Source of the DNA: Ascaris suum | Lineage: Eukaryota; Nematoda; Chromadorea; Rhabditida; Ascarididae | NCBI GenBank assembly: GCA_013433145.1 | Contig: CM024169.1 | Coordinates: forward strand, 7,577,001 to 7,641,000 | Direction of reading: 5' to 3' | Length of the DNA stretch: 64,000 nucleotides | Shown here: positions 24,370 to 34,729 of the stretch, in pieces | Position numbering within the stretch: position 1 is the first letter of the stretch | How the letters are laid out: each line of letters starts with the position of its first letter | Translations under genes and position numbers: made by a program | The notes under the pieces: model-generated | The model's database searches: none | What the model was told of the DNA's origin: nothing | Seen by the model: only the letters and a program-made list of their open reading frames with translations

Positions 24370-25590
24370 CTCCCATGGCCCTTGACATTTGCGGTGGACA
24401 TCCATATCAGTTCGAAACTGCGTACTTCCATCGAAAGCTCTGTCCCTTCAAGTGCTGCTTGGCTGGCTCTTCGTTTCTGGTGTCGACACCCTGCAGTGCA
24501 GCATCGTGCAACAAATTGGACATACTGTGGACGGAGAAATATTGGTGCTGCGGTGCACCCAACTGCTAGTACCCCAGCGATCGCTGCTACCGTGATCCAC
24601 CGTTAACGGAAGGCGGTGTCCTCGAGCTGCCTTTGAGCGCCACCGACGACTTCTCGATTGCCACGCTGGCTGCTTCGATGATTTCTTCCGCGTCGTTTCG
24701 TATGGAGTCGGCCGAAGGTTTCTCCTTTTCATCTGCGGAACTTTTCCAGGCTTGTGGGTTCTTGTCGATCATGCCGAGCATCCACCGGGGGCTTTCTTCG
24801 GACATGTCTGTGAATGGTGGCGCGTCGAAGACTGATTCTTCATCTTCAGTTCCTAGAGCCCATTCTTCGGTAATCTCTCGGTCCTGCTTCATCCTGATTT
24901 CTCTACAATCCATTTCTTCTGCCGCTGCTTTGATTTCGCATGGTCTTGGGTGCACGAATACAATCTTTTCCTTACATCGTATTGGGAGATCTCGATAGCA
25001 CTTGCCCTGAACTTTGTAATTCGAAACTTCTGAGACTTCCAGCTTTCTTGCACGGGAACATTTTTAGTAAGTCCCCGATATTTTCTGCAGCGATATCCAC
25101 CCGTTTGAGGAGCAATCGCGCTGCAGTAGTTGGATCCGTCTTGCTGAGAGCTCCAATGAGCCAAGGGATGCGATTATGCTGCTCGCAAATTCTGTGTCGA
25201 ATCTCTTGAGTTGCTCGTTTTTCTCGTTCGCTGAGACTGTTCCATAAGAACTGCAACTTAGCATTCACGGAAGCGTCACTCTTCTTACTGATTTCTTCTA
25301 ACAGTTATTCGACAAACAATGTTCTCCCGCTGAGGACTCGATTTGGTCCCTCTCGATAAGGTTGCTCCTCGGGACTGAATTCTATGACCACTCCGTTTCT
25401 CATTACTTCGGCTCTCCGAAACTTACAAACGGTGTCGAGCCTCGTATCGTTCGGCGTTTCGTTGCCTCTGACGAATACCTTCACGTACAAGCCGTGACCA
25501 TATTTTGCGCATACATGAAACTGTGATTTCTTCGAGCGCTGCTTGCTGGCACGAAAGTGGCGATTAGTACTAACAGCACAGTTGCTAGCG
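24370..25590 (-). pseudogene. Possible env-like third ORF region of the BEL element, broken
   Basis: After the integrase there are about 1.2 kb of minus-strand open fragments (25490-25305, 25268-24972, 24955-24587) in different frames. The middle one has a feature I associate with the ends of envelope-like ORFs of nematode BEL elements (a DPTTAARLLLKRVDIAAENI block followed by a cysteine). The last is acidic and charged, like a cytoplasmic tail. Nematode BEL families are known to carry a phlebovirus-glycoprotein-like ORF at this position. Assignment here rests on position and a weak motif only, and frames are too interrupted to be functional. Confidence 0.4.
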
Positions 25591-25616
25591 CTTGCAGGTA
25601 CGTCCTTCTGGTAGTT

Positions 25617-26907
25617 TTATGCTCGTTTCGGCTCTCTTCCTCTTCCTCCGTTTCTTCTTTCTGCAGATTCTTGTCTGTCAGCTGCCTTACGAATTCTTCG
25701 CTTTTTGGTGTCGGTTGCGCCTCCTTCTTCTTCCGACACTTCGAGGGGGTACAACCTATTCACTGCTCTCTTTAGCAGGTGACCGTTAGGCATTCTGACG
25801 TCGACAGCTTTTGTTTTTCCTCCGTCGTCCTTGTGCAGTTTTTCTACTTTGCCTAACTCCCATTCTGCTCTGGGCAGACCCTCCTCGGCGACTATGACGA
25901 TTCCGTTTTCCAGTGGTGCGCGGTCCGTGACTCGGCAGGGCTGCTGGTGTTCCGTGCGATGCCGTTCTCTGAGGGTCATCAAGTAGTCATGCGTCCAGAT
26001 TTTCCAAGAGCGGTCTAGACTGCTGATCGTTGCCTTCCAAAGTCCGGGAAGTTTGCCTCGATGTCTACTATGTTTGGCGGGCGCTTATCATTTTCGGGAC
26101 TCTGCTCTTGTGCTGCTATGATTGCCTGTCGTCGGAGGAAGTCGACTGGCCTTAAAATCCTTTCGATGGCGGAGTCTATGTAAGTGAGTGGTCGGCTGTT
26201 CACTATAGCCTCGCATTCGACTATCAGCGTTTTGAATTCTTCCTCGTTTAAGAGCCTTCTGCCGACTGCTTTGCGGAACGCAGTTTTGGTCAGCCCGACT
26301 AGCCTTTCATAAACCCCTCCTTGCAATGGTGCAAAGTGGGTTATAAATCGCCAAGTTATCGGTGCTACAAAGGTGCTCTGCGTGACTTGTTTGACCAATT
26401 GGAACTGTGGCGCACTGTCCAGGGTCAGGCTGGTAGTGTAGCCATTCTTGGCCTCGAACCCTCTCAAGATGTGTAAGAACTGCTCTGCCGACAGGTTTTT
26501 CGCTGCTTCCAAGTGAATGGCTCTAGTTGCTAGACAAGTGAAGAGGGCAATCCATCGTTTCCAAGGGCCTAGAAAGTCGCGCACGGTTATAGATACCATA
26601 TAGTCCAGGCCGACGTTCTGGAAGACTCGCGTTGCTCGTCTTTTCTTCTGCGTGGAATTTTGAACGGCTGTGCGTTCCATCTGCGGCACGTCATGCAGTG
26701 TCGTCGTAGTATGCGCTTGACCGTTGCTTGACCTTGGGGAATCCAGTAGCGTTTCTTTACGCTTGCCAATGTCTGTGACACTCTAGTAAGTCCGGATTCC
26801 TTGTGTCGAACTAATACAATGAGTTTGGTGAGGGCCGACGATTTCGGGAGAAGAACAGGGTGAATTGCTCTTCTGGTAGCGCTGCGTGTTTCAGCCTTCC
26901 TAGACAC
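25617..26907 (-). pseudogene. BEL/Pao integrase and C-terminal domain, broken
   Basis: 26907-26587 carries the integrase N-terminal zinc-binding region: KKRYWIPQG and the CMTC pair are clear, while the second histidine of the HHCC set is not. 26689-26015 (another frame) is the catalytic core: VGLDY with the first Asp, the WIALFTCLATRAIHLEAAK block, LDSAPQF in place of the usual SDNAPxF, and QGGVYERLVG with the Glu. It ends with NSRPLTYIDS. 25982-25617 is the DUF5641-like tail (GKVEKLHKDDGG ... LKRAVNRLYPLEV). Its enzyme would join element cDNA to host DNA. Frame breaks between the pieces make it non-functional. Confidence 0.75.
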
Positions 26908-28751
26908 CTCACAATTCCCTGTTCATCCTTGTACAAGTTAGCATCGGTATTTCTTTCGAATTCCTCGCCTGCCTTAGTTTGCTCTTTTAGAATGAGGATG
27001 ATCTCTGCCCACTCCAGTTCCCCCGCTGTGGCGGGTCCCTCGAATTAACGGTTTCCCATAACTTTCGTTCGAGTGAATTTGGACACTTCTTAGCATGTGC
27101 TTGATCGCTCGAATTACCTGGACTGTCGTCCTTTTAAGCTTGTTGATACAGCTGAATCTTCTGCATTCAATGACATCGGTGACCGTTGGTGGATTTGGGA
27201 TGGTCACTAGCGCCACTGGGTTATGCGCAGCTATCCATCGAGGCCGATGCTGGCTTTCTTGCTGCAGAAATGAGAGTCCTTCCCACCACTTACTGCATTG
27301 CTCAAGTTCCGCGATTTGTGAGACCGCGTGTTGCCAAGTCGGCGGGATTATTGGCGGTATCGACGTACTGGAACTGTGCAGGACTTCTGCGAATCTCGGC
27401 AAGTCGATTGTCGACGAAGCGGTCTACGGTGGCGGCCGTCGCGATCCAATGCAAGGTCACCTGCGAATCACTTCAAAGGAACATCGGTCCGGTTTGTTTC
27501 AACTGTCCTTGTACGAAATTCAGCAGCCTGCTTGTGATCAAAGCTGCCATTAGTTCGAGTCGACGAATCGTAATGCTCGTATTGGAGCCACTCTGCTCTT
27601 GGATATCAGCAATGAGCTTTCGTAGCGGTTCTGGTTGTAGGAGCGGAGGTAAGCAACTGCAGCGTAAGCGTTTTTAGAGGCGCCCGCGAAGATGTGAATT
27701 TCGGCGCGCTCTTTGTCCAGCTCAGCTGTTAGTCTCCGGTTCGATTTGAGGCCCTTGAAAGCGCACCAATAGAGTGGCAGCTGTTTGGCGGTCCGTATTA
27801 TCGAACGATTGATCCCAGTCGTATTCCTTTTTCCACAGGTGTTGGAGGAATAATTTCAACGAAAGCGTGGCAGGTGTGAATAGCCCCAAGGGGTCGTAAT
27901 ACCCTGCCATATATGCGAGAAACTGTCGTTTGGTTGCGGGACACTTGTCGTACTTCTTTGTGTTGAAGGACTTCGTATCACTCTGAGGGTCCCACACAAT
28001 TCCCAACAACGTTGCCCTTTCCTGCAATGGTTCCGACCCCTCACTCAAGGCAGATAAAAGTTCTGAGCTGTTGCTTCAAAACTCTCGAAGATTCATGTGA
28101 GCTTCTTGGAAGACGCTCTTTGCTTCATGGCCCTTAGCAATTGCTGTAGGTATTTGGTGTGCGGTCAAGAACACGTTGTCCATGTAGATGTTGTCCTGTA
28201 TCTCCTCTCGGAACTCACTCATTTTCCTTTTGAGATGGTATTGAATAGTAGCGTTCAGTAGGAAAGGTGAGGAGATCACGCAAAGGGTCCCGAGTGAATC
28301 TGAACACTTTCAGGTTCGTCAAGTGAACTGGTGCGGCTACGTCTTTGATTCAAATGAAACGTACCGCGTCTCGTTGGTCATCATGTAGACCTATCTGTAG
28401 GAAAGCTTTCTCCACATCCGCCATTATGAGCATTGCAGATAGTCGAACTCGGAGTAACACTCCACAGAGATTGGCTAGGAGTAGTGGCCCTCAGAGCAGC
28501 ACGTCGTTTAATGAATGCCCTTCCTTCCGCGTTTTCGAGGACGCGTAATACACGACCCTGATTTTCGTAGTAGCCTTATCTGGCCCAACAACTGCCTGGT
28601 TTGGCATGTAGTACACTGGGTCTTCAGGCTTTATATTTGTCATCTCTTCGACTATCCCCGTTTTCAACTGCTCGTCGAATGTCTTCTCGTGTGCCCGGAG
28701 CAGCTCGGGATTCTTCTGCAGCCGTTTGAGTGATGTCTTCAGACGACCCAA
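26908..28751 (-). pseudogene. BEL/Pao reverse transcriptase and RNase H, broken, catalytic Asp lost
   Basis: 28751-28491 has the RT entry blocks (YYMPNQAVVGPDKATTKIRV and a following SSKTRKEGHSLNDVLL). The next segment, in another frame, has MADVEKAFLQIGLHDDQRDA with the first catalytic Asp. At 28186-28175 the usual YxDD reads Tyr-Met-Asp-Asn, so the last catalytic aspartate is replaced. 28048-27722 holds the thumb/connection (LGIVWDPQSDT, YYDPLGLFTPATL). Near 27400-27300 a frame reads YVDTANNPADLATRG, the BEL connection between RNase H and integrase. At least four frame changes were needed to follow the homology. Confidence 0.75.
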
Positions 28752-28850
28752 ACAAAGTCGAAATTGTTATCGAGCTTGCTTCCATCATCCTTCCATGGCC
28801 AGCCGCAGTAGAGTGTCCGTCCTTGAAGGCGATGCTTTCGTTGAATCATT

Positions 28851-29723
28851 TCATGCCGAGCTCATCGTCCGTTTGTAGAGGGGGTCCCGAGCTCCTACAA
28901 GTTCCAGCGACCAGAATTTTTCCAGCTCGTCCTTTGCACTGGCCACTTTGCAACAGTAACGGTTCGTGGGTTTCGTCTTTGAAGAGGTACCGTACTGCTT
29001 ACTGCGTCCTTGTCCGCTGATCATGTCGCCTAGACAGGTGCGTACCAAATGGAATCCCGACGGCAGCTTTGTTGAGGCGCTTCGTCTGAAGATTTCGTGG
29101 AAGTAATCCGCGCCCACAAGGATCTGCGGTTTGACTGTAACCGTCGGTACGGTGATGTTCCGTGTTGAACGAATCTGCCGTAGCGTTTTGCCCGTTAGCT
29201 TGGCAACTGCAATTTCGCTAACCAGTCTTGGTACTGAGTTCGCGAACATGGTGAAGAGCCGTCCATCAGTGCGCTTCATTTTCAATTTGACGCGCGCAGA
29301 CGTGCAGTGCGTAGTGTGCGTCCCACCAAATCCGTCAACAATCAACGGTTCCTTGCGTGCTGCTTTGATGCCCAATTGCTGGACTATTTCTTCCGTGATA
29401 AATGAGCGCTCGCTCCCGACGTCGAATAGCACGGGCACTTTGATCGTTTTCGTGCGTCGTGCATCGCCTCTGACCTCGACAATGGTAGACAAAAGTAACA
29501 CCATTCTGTCTTGCGCTTGCTGTTCTGGTGTCGCAATAGCCGCCACGGTGCGAACCTTCTGAGCTTGGGTTCCTGCGTGAGGGTTCTCCTCTTTCACCTG
29601 TTGCGATCGATGCCACGTTTTGCAGATTGCAATGGTAGCAGGAGACATTTCGTGTACAATCGCTTTGACCGTGTCCCTCTCTGAGGCACTTGAAACAAAG
29701 GCGTAGTTGCCGGGCGCGGTCAA
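28851..29723 (-). pseudogene. BEL/Pao aspartic protease (DUF1758-like), defective
   Basis: The 290-codon frame contains VLFDVGSERSFITEEIVQQL, corresponding to the BEL protease active site whose usual form is D-S/T-G. Here the middle residue is Val, which should impair catalysis. Downstream GFGGTHTTHCTSARVKL and the ILVGADYF block match the family. It overlaps the end of the zinc-knuckle frame. In an intact element it would be part of a single gag-pol polyprotein. Confidence 0.7.
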
Positions 29724-30949
29724 ACCGCTCCTTCAAAGTGGCAAACTGTGGGCAAGCATCGGCCCAATGTGCTTCACTGCAAAACGCACATGCCTGTCGG
29801 GTAAAGCCGTGCTGTCTGCTTTTCCTCTCGGTCTGTCGTTTCGCTACTGCGGGTAGCGCAGAAGTGTGGTGTAAGCTTTCTTCTCGCTTTCCACCTCCCG
29901 AACTTCTCTGCTTTGTTCTCGCCTTCTGTCGTGTTTTTGAACTTGCCGATTCTCATACGGCGGTTTCTCTGTGGTCGCAGTTCGTATATTCTCCCGAACG
30001 CGCACAATTGCTTGAAGTTTGTTCCTCAGTTTTCGGACGCTCCAGGCTGCATCGGCCTCTTTAGCTTGTTCAACTTCCAACAGCGCCCAGCGCGGTCGCC
30101 GCTTTTCAATGCAAAGTTCGGTTTGCGCATTGTCAATGTTCTCTCCCAATTGCTCCAGCTGCTGTAGAATGCGTTCGACGCTCGCAACGCATTCCTCAAA
30201 GTCCTTTGTGGAGTTGCTGTGTCATGTAGTTCCGCGTACAGCGACTTCAACAGCACTTCGGGTCTCCCGAATCGTTGTTGGAGCGTTGTTTTAACGGCTT
30301 TGTAATTTTCAGGCGCGATTGTGAATCCACCTCCTGCCTCTAGCGCTTTGCCTTCTAGGAAAGACAGCAGATAAGAAAGCTTTTCAATTTCTGCGAGTGG
30401 TTGTGAGCCAACTGCAGAAACGCTGCCCAGAAATGTGGCCATTTGCGATACTGTCCATCAAATTTCGAAATTTGCAATCTTGGCAGCTGTATCGTATTCA
30501 CAGGCGTATGTTGCCGCGATTGCTGCACAGGCGTGCTATTTCCCCTAGGGATGTTGCCACGAGATTGGTCGGGGTATGTGGAGTTCAAGATTTAGCTTGG
30601 CAGTGATGAGGTCATCAAGTACATTGCGGGCTTCACCCATTATGGTCAGAAAATTATCTGGCGCTTCTGCGAGAGTCTGGCAGACAGAAGCTTCATTGGC
30701 TTTCTCAGCGGCAGCGCGTAGCTGCCTGATGTATTCTAGCCAAGCGCTATGATCAGCCTCGACATCAGAAGTGTGGCGTTCAAGTTTTCGAATTGCTGCC
30801 TCCAATTGCAAAAGAGCAGTTTTGAATGCTGCTTGTGGGTCAGCTTGTGCAGCGAGCTCACGCAAATCGGGAAAACGTACGTTGTTCGTAGCAGCCTTTA
30901 GTAAGCTAGCTTTCACTCGAATGGACGCTTGGTACACAGTGAATGCCAT
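29335..30949 (-). pseudogene. BEL/Pao gag with zinc knuckle, broken into four frames
   Basis: The ATG at 30949 lies 35 bases inside the 5' LTR, a normal position. 30949-30545 is alpha-helical; 30588-30355 has LPRLQISKFDGQYRKWPHFW, the conserved DUF1759-type gag block; 30442-30026 has ALEAGGGFTIAPENYKAVKT and LQQRFGRPEVLLKSLYAEL. 29736-29335 has the CCHC knuckle CFKCLREGHGQSDC (C-x2-C-x4-H-x4-C) followed by a second Cys pair. Gag would package the element RNA. Frame shifts occur near 30560, 30390 and 30030-29740. Confidence 0.75.
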
Positions 30950-30966
30950 TTTTGCTCACGGTCACA

Positions 30967-30984
30967 CTCTGGCTTGAGCCCCCA
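30967..30984 (-). other. Primer-binding site, proline-tRNA type
   Basis: Immediately inside the 5' LTR the minus strand reads TGGGGGCTCAAGCCAGAG. TGG complements the CCA end of a tRNA, and the first nine bases TGGGGGCTC equal the start of known tRNA-Pro primer sites. The later bases would need the host tRNA-Pro sequence to confirm. Confidence 0.6.
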
Positions 30985-31381
30985 TGTACTGAACAACGTA
31001 GTAAGGGTAACTTTCTTTAAGATTGAGTACTTACGTTCAGTAGTTTAATGAGGCAACGCAGCCCGAAGTTGCAGCGACGAACGAGCGAAATACAGAAGTC
31101 AACAGAATTTACAATACTGTGATCAGCAGAGAGTCGGCCGAAACAACAGAATGCGAGCTCCGAGAGCGAATGGAACGAGGATTGCAACGGAGAGCTCACC
31201 GGAGCTCTCTTAACCATGGGTCCTCCCCGGTCCTGTCAGCACTGCATGAATGGCCAGTCTTGGTTCTGGCAAATTCCGCTCCCCGGCTGGCTCAGCCTTC
31301 AATGTTTCGTAATATACGCGACGTCATCTCGCTTCTATTCATGCTCGTCAACGAGCCGCGATGCACTTCGGAATAGCGACA
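30985..31381 (-). repeat. 5' LTR of the BEL/Pao element
   Basis: 397 bp, minus-strand ends TGTCGC...AGTACA. It supplies promoter and polyadenylation functions in an active element. See the 3' LTR for the comparison. Confidence 0.9.
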
Positions 31382-31386
31382 GCTTG

Positions 31387-32469
31387 CTCAAATGGCGACT
31401 GAATCGGATAAGAAGACGTTTAAATTAAGACAGTCTGTTTGCTCACGCCTGTTAACATGATAATGAAGTTAAAGTTGTACACTAAGTAATGCTAGGGTCA
31501 TGTTCAGAGCGTGAAAATAACTTGTTATTAAATGGACCAGCAAGTTTCATAAACTGGGCTCTCTTTGTGCCTTCACTCATGGATCTTTGTTCATACAGTG
31601 AAGGATTGCTCGACACTATTTTAATTTTATTCCTCTTGATTTTGAAAAATAAGCCTCTTTAACCTAACGTCATGGACTTCCGCTCAACCGACATCAAACG
31701 TCACAAATGGAGGATACTCAATTTAGGAAATATGAAGTAAAGATTGAGCAGAAACGTTCCTGTTTCAGAAAGGTGAGGCAGATGATTTACAGACTGCGAA
31801 AGAGCCAAAATGTTCTTCGAAATTCCGTCAACTGGCAATATTTCAAAGAAAGGTCGTCTTCAATATATCATTTTCAAACTTATGAACCACTAGAGACAGC
31901 ATTTTTCAAGCACCAAATTCCAAATGCACAAAAGAGCTATATTATACTAAAATGAAGTTCAGAGACTGTGAATTTCCCGCGTTTCCAAGGTCAGCTTTAT
32001 TGAAGTGGGAAATTACTTTTGTTCCTCATTTCTATTGTTGCAAAGCTGAAATATGTGTTTCTTCTGAGGCAGAAAACAGTTGAGTTTTTCAAATTTTACA
32101 ATGGAACCAGTTAATCTGAAGAGCGGGTCAGTTAAGACATCTCATTTCCACGTGACAGGGGATTCAACTAAGATATGAAAGATTGTTGCAGTTTAACGGT
32201 AGTTCATCGCTATGATAACTAAACTTTTCGGACTGGACTGAATGATCTGTACACTGCTGGAAAAAAAATCAGAATATGGCAGCGTCATGTTCAAATTTGG
32301 ACACCTGAAACGTTCGTTCCATAACCCAGGGATTATTGCATCAGCACTGAAAATAGGAAAATTTTCTCCTCTGAACGCTTCGCTGCTAGCCGGTATTCCA
32401 TAATTTCTCTCAGTATGCTCGCAGTCATCGAAATTGGTAAGCATAAGAAGGTTGCCTATCATTTTATAG
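31387..32469. other. Intron DNA, one possible small exon
   Basis: A plus-strand frame at 31707-31955 begins EDTQFRKYEVKIEQKRSCFR and has a GTGAGG donor after its RK at 31771. It might be another basic exon of the phosphatase, but its acceptor phase does not match the neighbours. Otherwise empty. Confidence 0.3.
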
Positions 32470-34729
32470 AATGATGATGAGGATGACTTACGAACTGCCA
32501 AAGAACGAAAATCCACTTCTTTGACAATAGGTCGACTGGGAATCGGATTGTTCAAAAAGGTTAGTCTATCACTCAAAGCGTTATCGTAAGTGGATGAAGC
32601 TATATAAGCAATGAGTGATTCTTGTAGGCCTTTGCCTGACATTCGTTAGCTTCTTGGCTTCCAGCTGCAAAGATGATAGGCATCCAATGGAAAATTGAGA
32701 TGGCTTTTCCGTCATATTTACCTGATAGAATTCTGGTGTTTAGTACGTGAAAATGTATTTTTCGCTTTTTCGGATAACCTGGCTCAATGAATTATTGAAC
32801 ACGATCAACGGCTTCTACAGTGGACAAAGTTCGTGGGTGCTTTTTAGTACTGAGAAGCTTGTAGGAAACCACCGAAAATCGAAAGGCGAAAGTAAGCTGC
32901 CTTGAGTCGAATGGCCAAGTGGTCAGCAACAGGTTGCATAATTAGAACAGTTTTGGAGGAAAGATAAATATTAGATCATTATGGACAACAATGATTAAAT
33001 TCTTTCCAATGGCATCATCTGTGACATGGTAAGGGTCCTTGAACTCGAAATCAGAGGAAGTCCGAAATGGTTAGTTGTTACCGAACGATTGGCGGAAATT
33101 ATCTTCGATCGAAATTTATGGCGTTTGGTTGTTTCTATCGCCGTGTCTTTTTATTGCAGATCAAGTGGTTAAGCCCAAAAAACCCTCTGTGTTTTACTTA
33201 TGGCGAGTTGAATCAGAAAATAAAAAATAGTGGAAACGTGTTGAAAATTGAATCCAGTGAAAAACCACACTCGAATAGTTGCTTATCGTTGAAGGTCCTT
33301 TGTCAAAGATAGTACACATCCTTAGGCATTAATAAGGATAGCATAGAATATTCGTGTGCAATAATATGGCTGTTTGTTGTTATAGAAGGATGAATCAGCT
33401 TATTTGAAAACTGCCGAAGACTCAACCCCTCGTTCGAAATTTCGACGGCTAATAGCATTTCGTAAGAAGGTGAATATTCCAACTGTTTGATCAGCATTCA
33501 TGAAGTATAACTATGATGAGAAGCTCGAACATACAAAGAAAACATGGAAAAACGCATCCGTGTACCTAGCATGACAAATGCCTTTCCCCTTTCAATCGCA
33601 TGGAATAAATTGTCACTCAATTTTTGGGCACGATAGATTTCAACACTAGTAGTGAGATCTTGATCCTTCTCTAACGCTTCAAATTGGCAAAAACTTCGGC
33701 AAAATTGTGCTCTTTTTAGACGTTGTAACCGCAGAAAACTACATTCCTACAATATCTGTTTGGTTCTACAATGTTCCGGTGATTTACTTAGAGGATATCG
33801 GAGTTTGTTGGACGCTGAGCAATCCTACTTTAAAGCTGACGACAAAACAACATAAAGTTGTATAATAAAGAGCTCTTCTGAACATTCACTGAGTAATAGT
33901 TTGCAAATATTACTTTAGCTCTATTCTCGAAATTCAGTTATTCATTTCATGACTCAGAAAAAACGATTTGCGCACTTCAGAGTAGTACTAGTATGGATAG
34001 TACTCAAACCGCTCGAGAACTGCCCAATCGTTCGTGGTTTCGACGCAGTTTAAGAAGAAAAACTTCACCAAACGATTATACTCAAGAAAGCACGAAAACA
34101 GCAAGGGAACATCGCCAGAGTATATCTCGCAGACCAAATAGTACTCCGCATCCGAGGTCATCTGCAGTCGCGAATATCAGTAGGAATGAAATTCCTGAAA
34201 TGCTAGGAATATGAATGTTTGATCTGCAGAACCATTAAAAAAGGAGGAGATGTGAACCTCGAGAGCTTTCCTTCTCTTTCAAAAATAATAAGAGATGCGT
34301 TGGACGGGAACTGATACCCGTACAGTCAGTTTTAAGCAATAGCAAGTGAGGGATGCATGCTACTGCAGTGAGAATTATCACTGCATTTAAACGATTGAGA
34401 TGAGCTTGACCTCGGAGGGTTTGCTGGTTCTTTCATGAACGTTGGAAAACTGTTTGGAAATATTATCCATTTTCCAGTTGTAGACTCCTCTGCTTCTCCT
34501 TTAGTTTTCATTATCTCACTCACAGCTAAAATATTCTGAAATATCTTGCAAAACTTTGCTGTGAATGGATCAGGCATTCTTGCATACTGGAACTTTTCTA
34601 TCTTTCATCGAAATATTCGTGAGAAAACGTTTCAGGCAGGATCATGAAGGAGAAGAAATGACTCAAGAGCAAGACAGTGAGATTAGCATGTCAATTAATG
34701 GATTCAATCGAGGCAAAACCCAAAATGAG
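32470..34729 (+). CDS. N-terminal basic repeat exons of the tyrosine phosphatase gene
   Basis: Four exons chain in phase into the catalytic domain: 32470-32559, 33386-33469, 33981-34156 and 34636-34729. They encode a K/R/S/T-rich region with no globular domain. A unit of roughly 26-30 residues is repeated four times: DDLRTAKERKSTS...GLFKK, SAYLKTAEDSTPRSKFRRL..FRKK, STQTARELPNRSWFRRSLRRK and ESTKTAREHRQSISRRP. Each has T-A-[K/R/E]-E/D near its start and an F/R-R basic end. The first two units are single phase-0 exons, so exon duplication is a natural explanation. The third exon could alternatively end at 34179, but then it does not join the fourth in frame. The region could be a localisation or binding segment; that is inference. 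Confidence 0.6.

Larger units (their letters stand above)
23968..31381 (-). mobile_element. BEL/Pao LTR retrotransposon, near-complete but coding-defective
   Basis: Both LTRs (30985-31381 is the 5' LTR, 23968-24369 the 3' LTR) are present in the same orientation. They read TG...CA on the minus strand and are flanked by a perfect 5-bp target duplication GCTTG (23963-23967 and 31382-31386). The internal order gag, zinc knuckle, aspartic protease, RT, RNase H, integrase is that of BEL/Pao, and a further open region before the 3' LTR may be env-like. The coding sequence is cut by many frame changes. The RT YxDD and protease DSG motifs are altered, so this copy cannot be autonomous. It lies antisense in what I infer is the first intron of a tyrosine phosphatase gene. 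Confidence 0.9.

Noticed and set aside
27095..27677. Plus-strand frames of 152 and 163 codons
   Set aside because: They are antisense to the RNase H/integrase connection of the BEL element.
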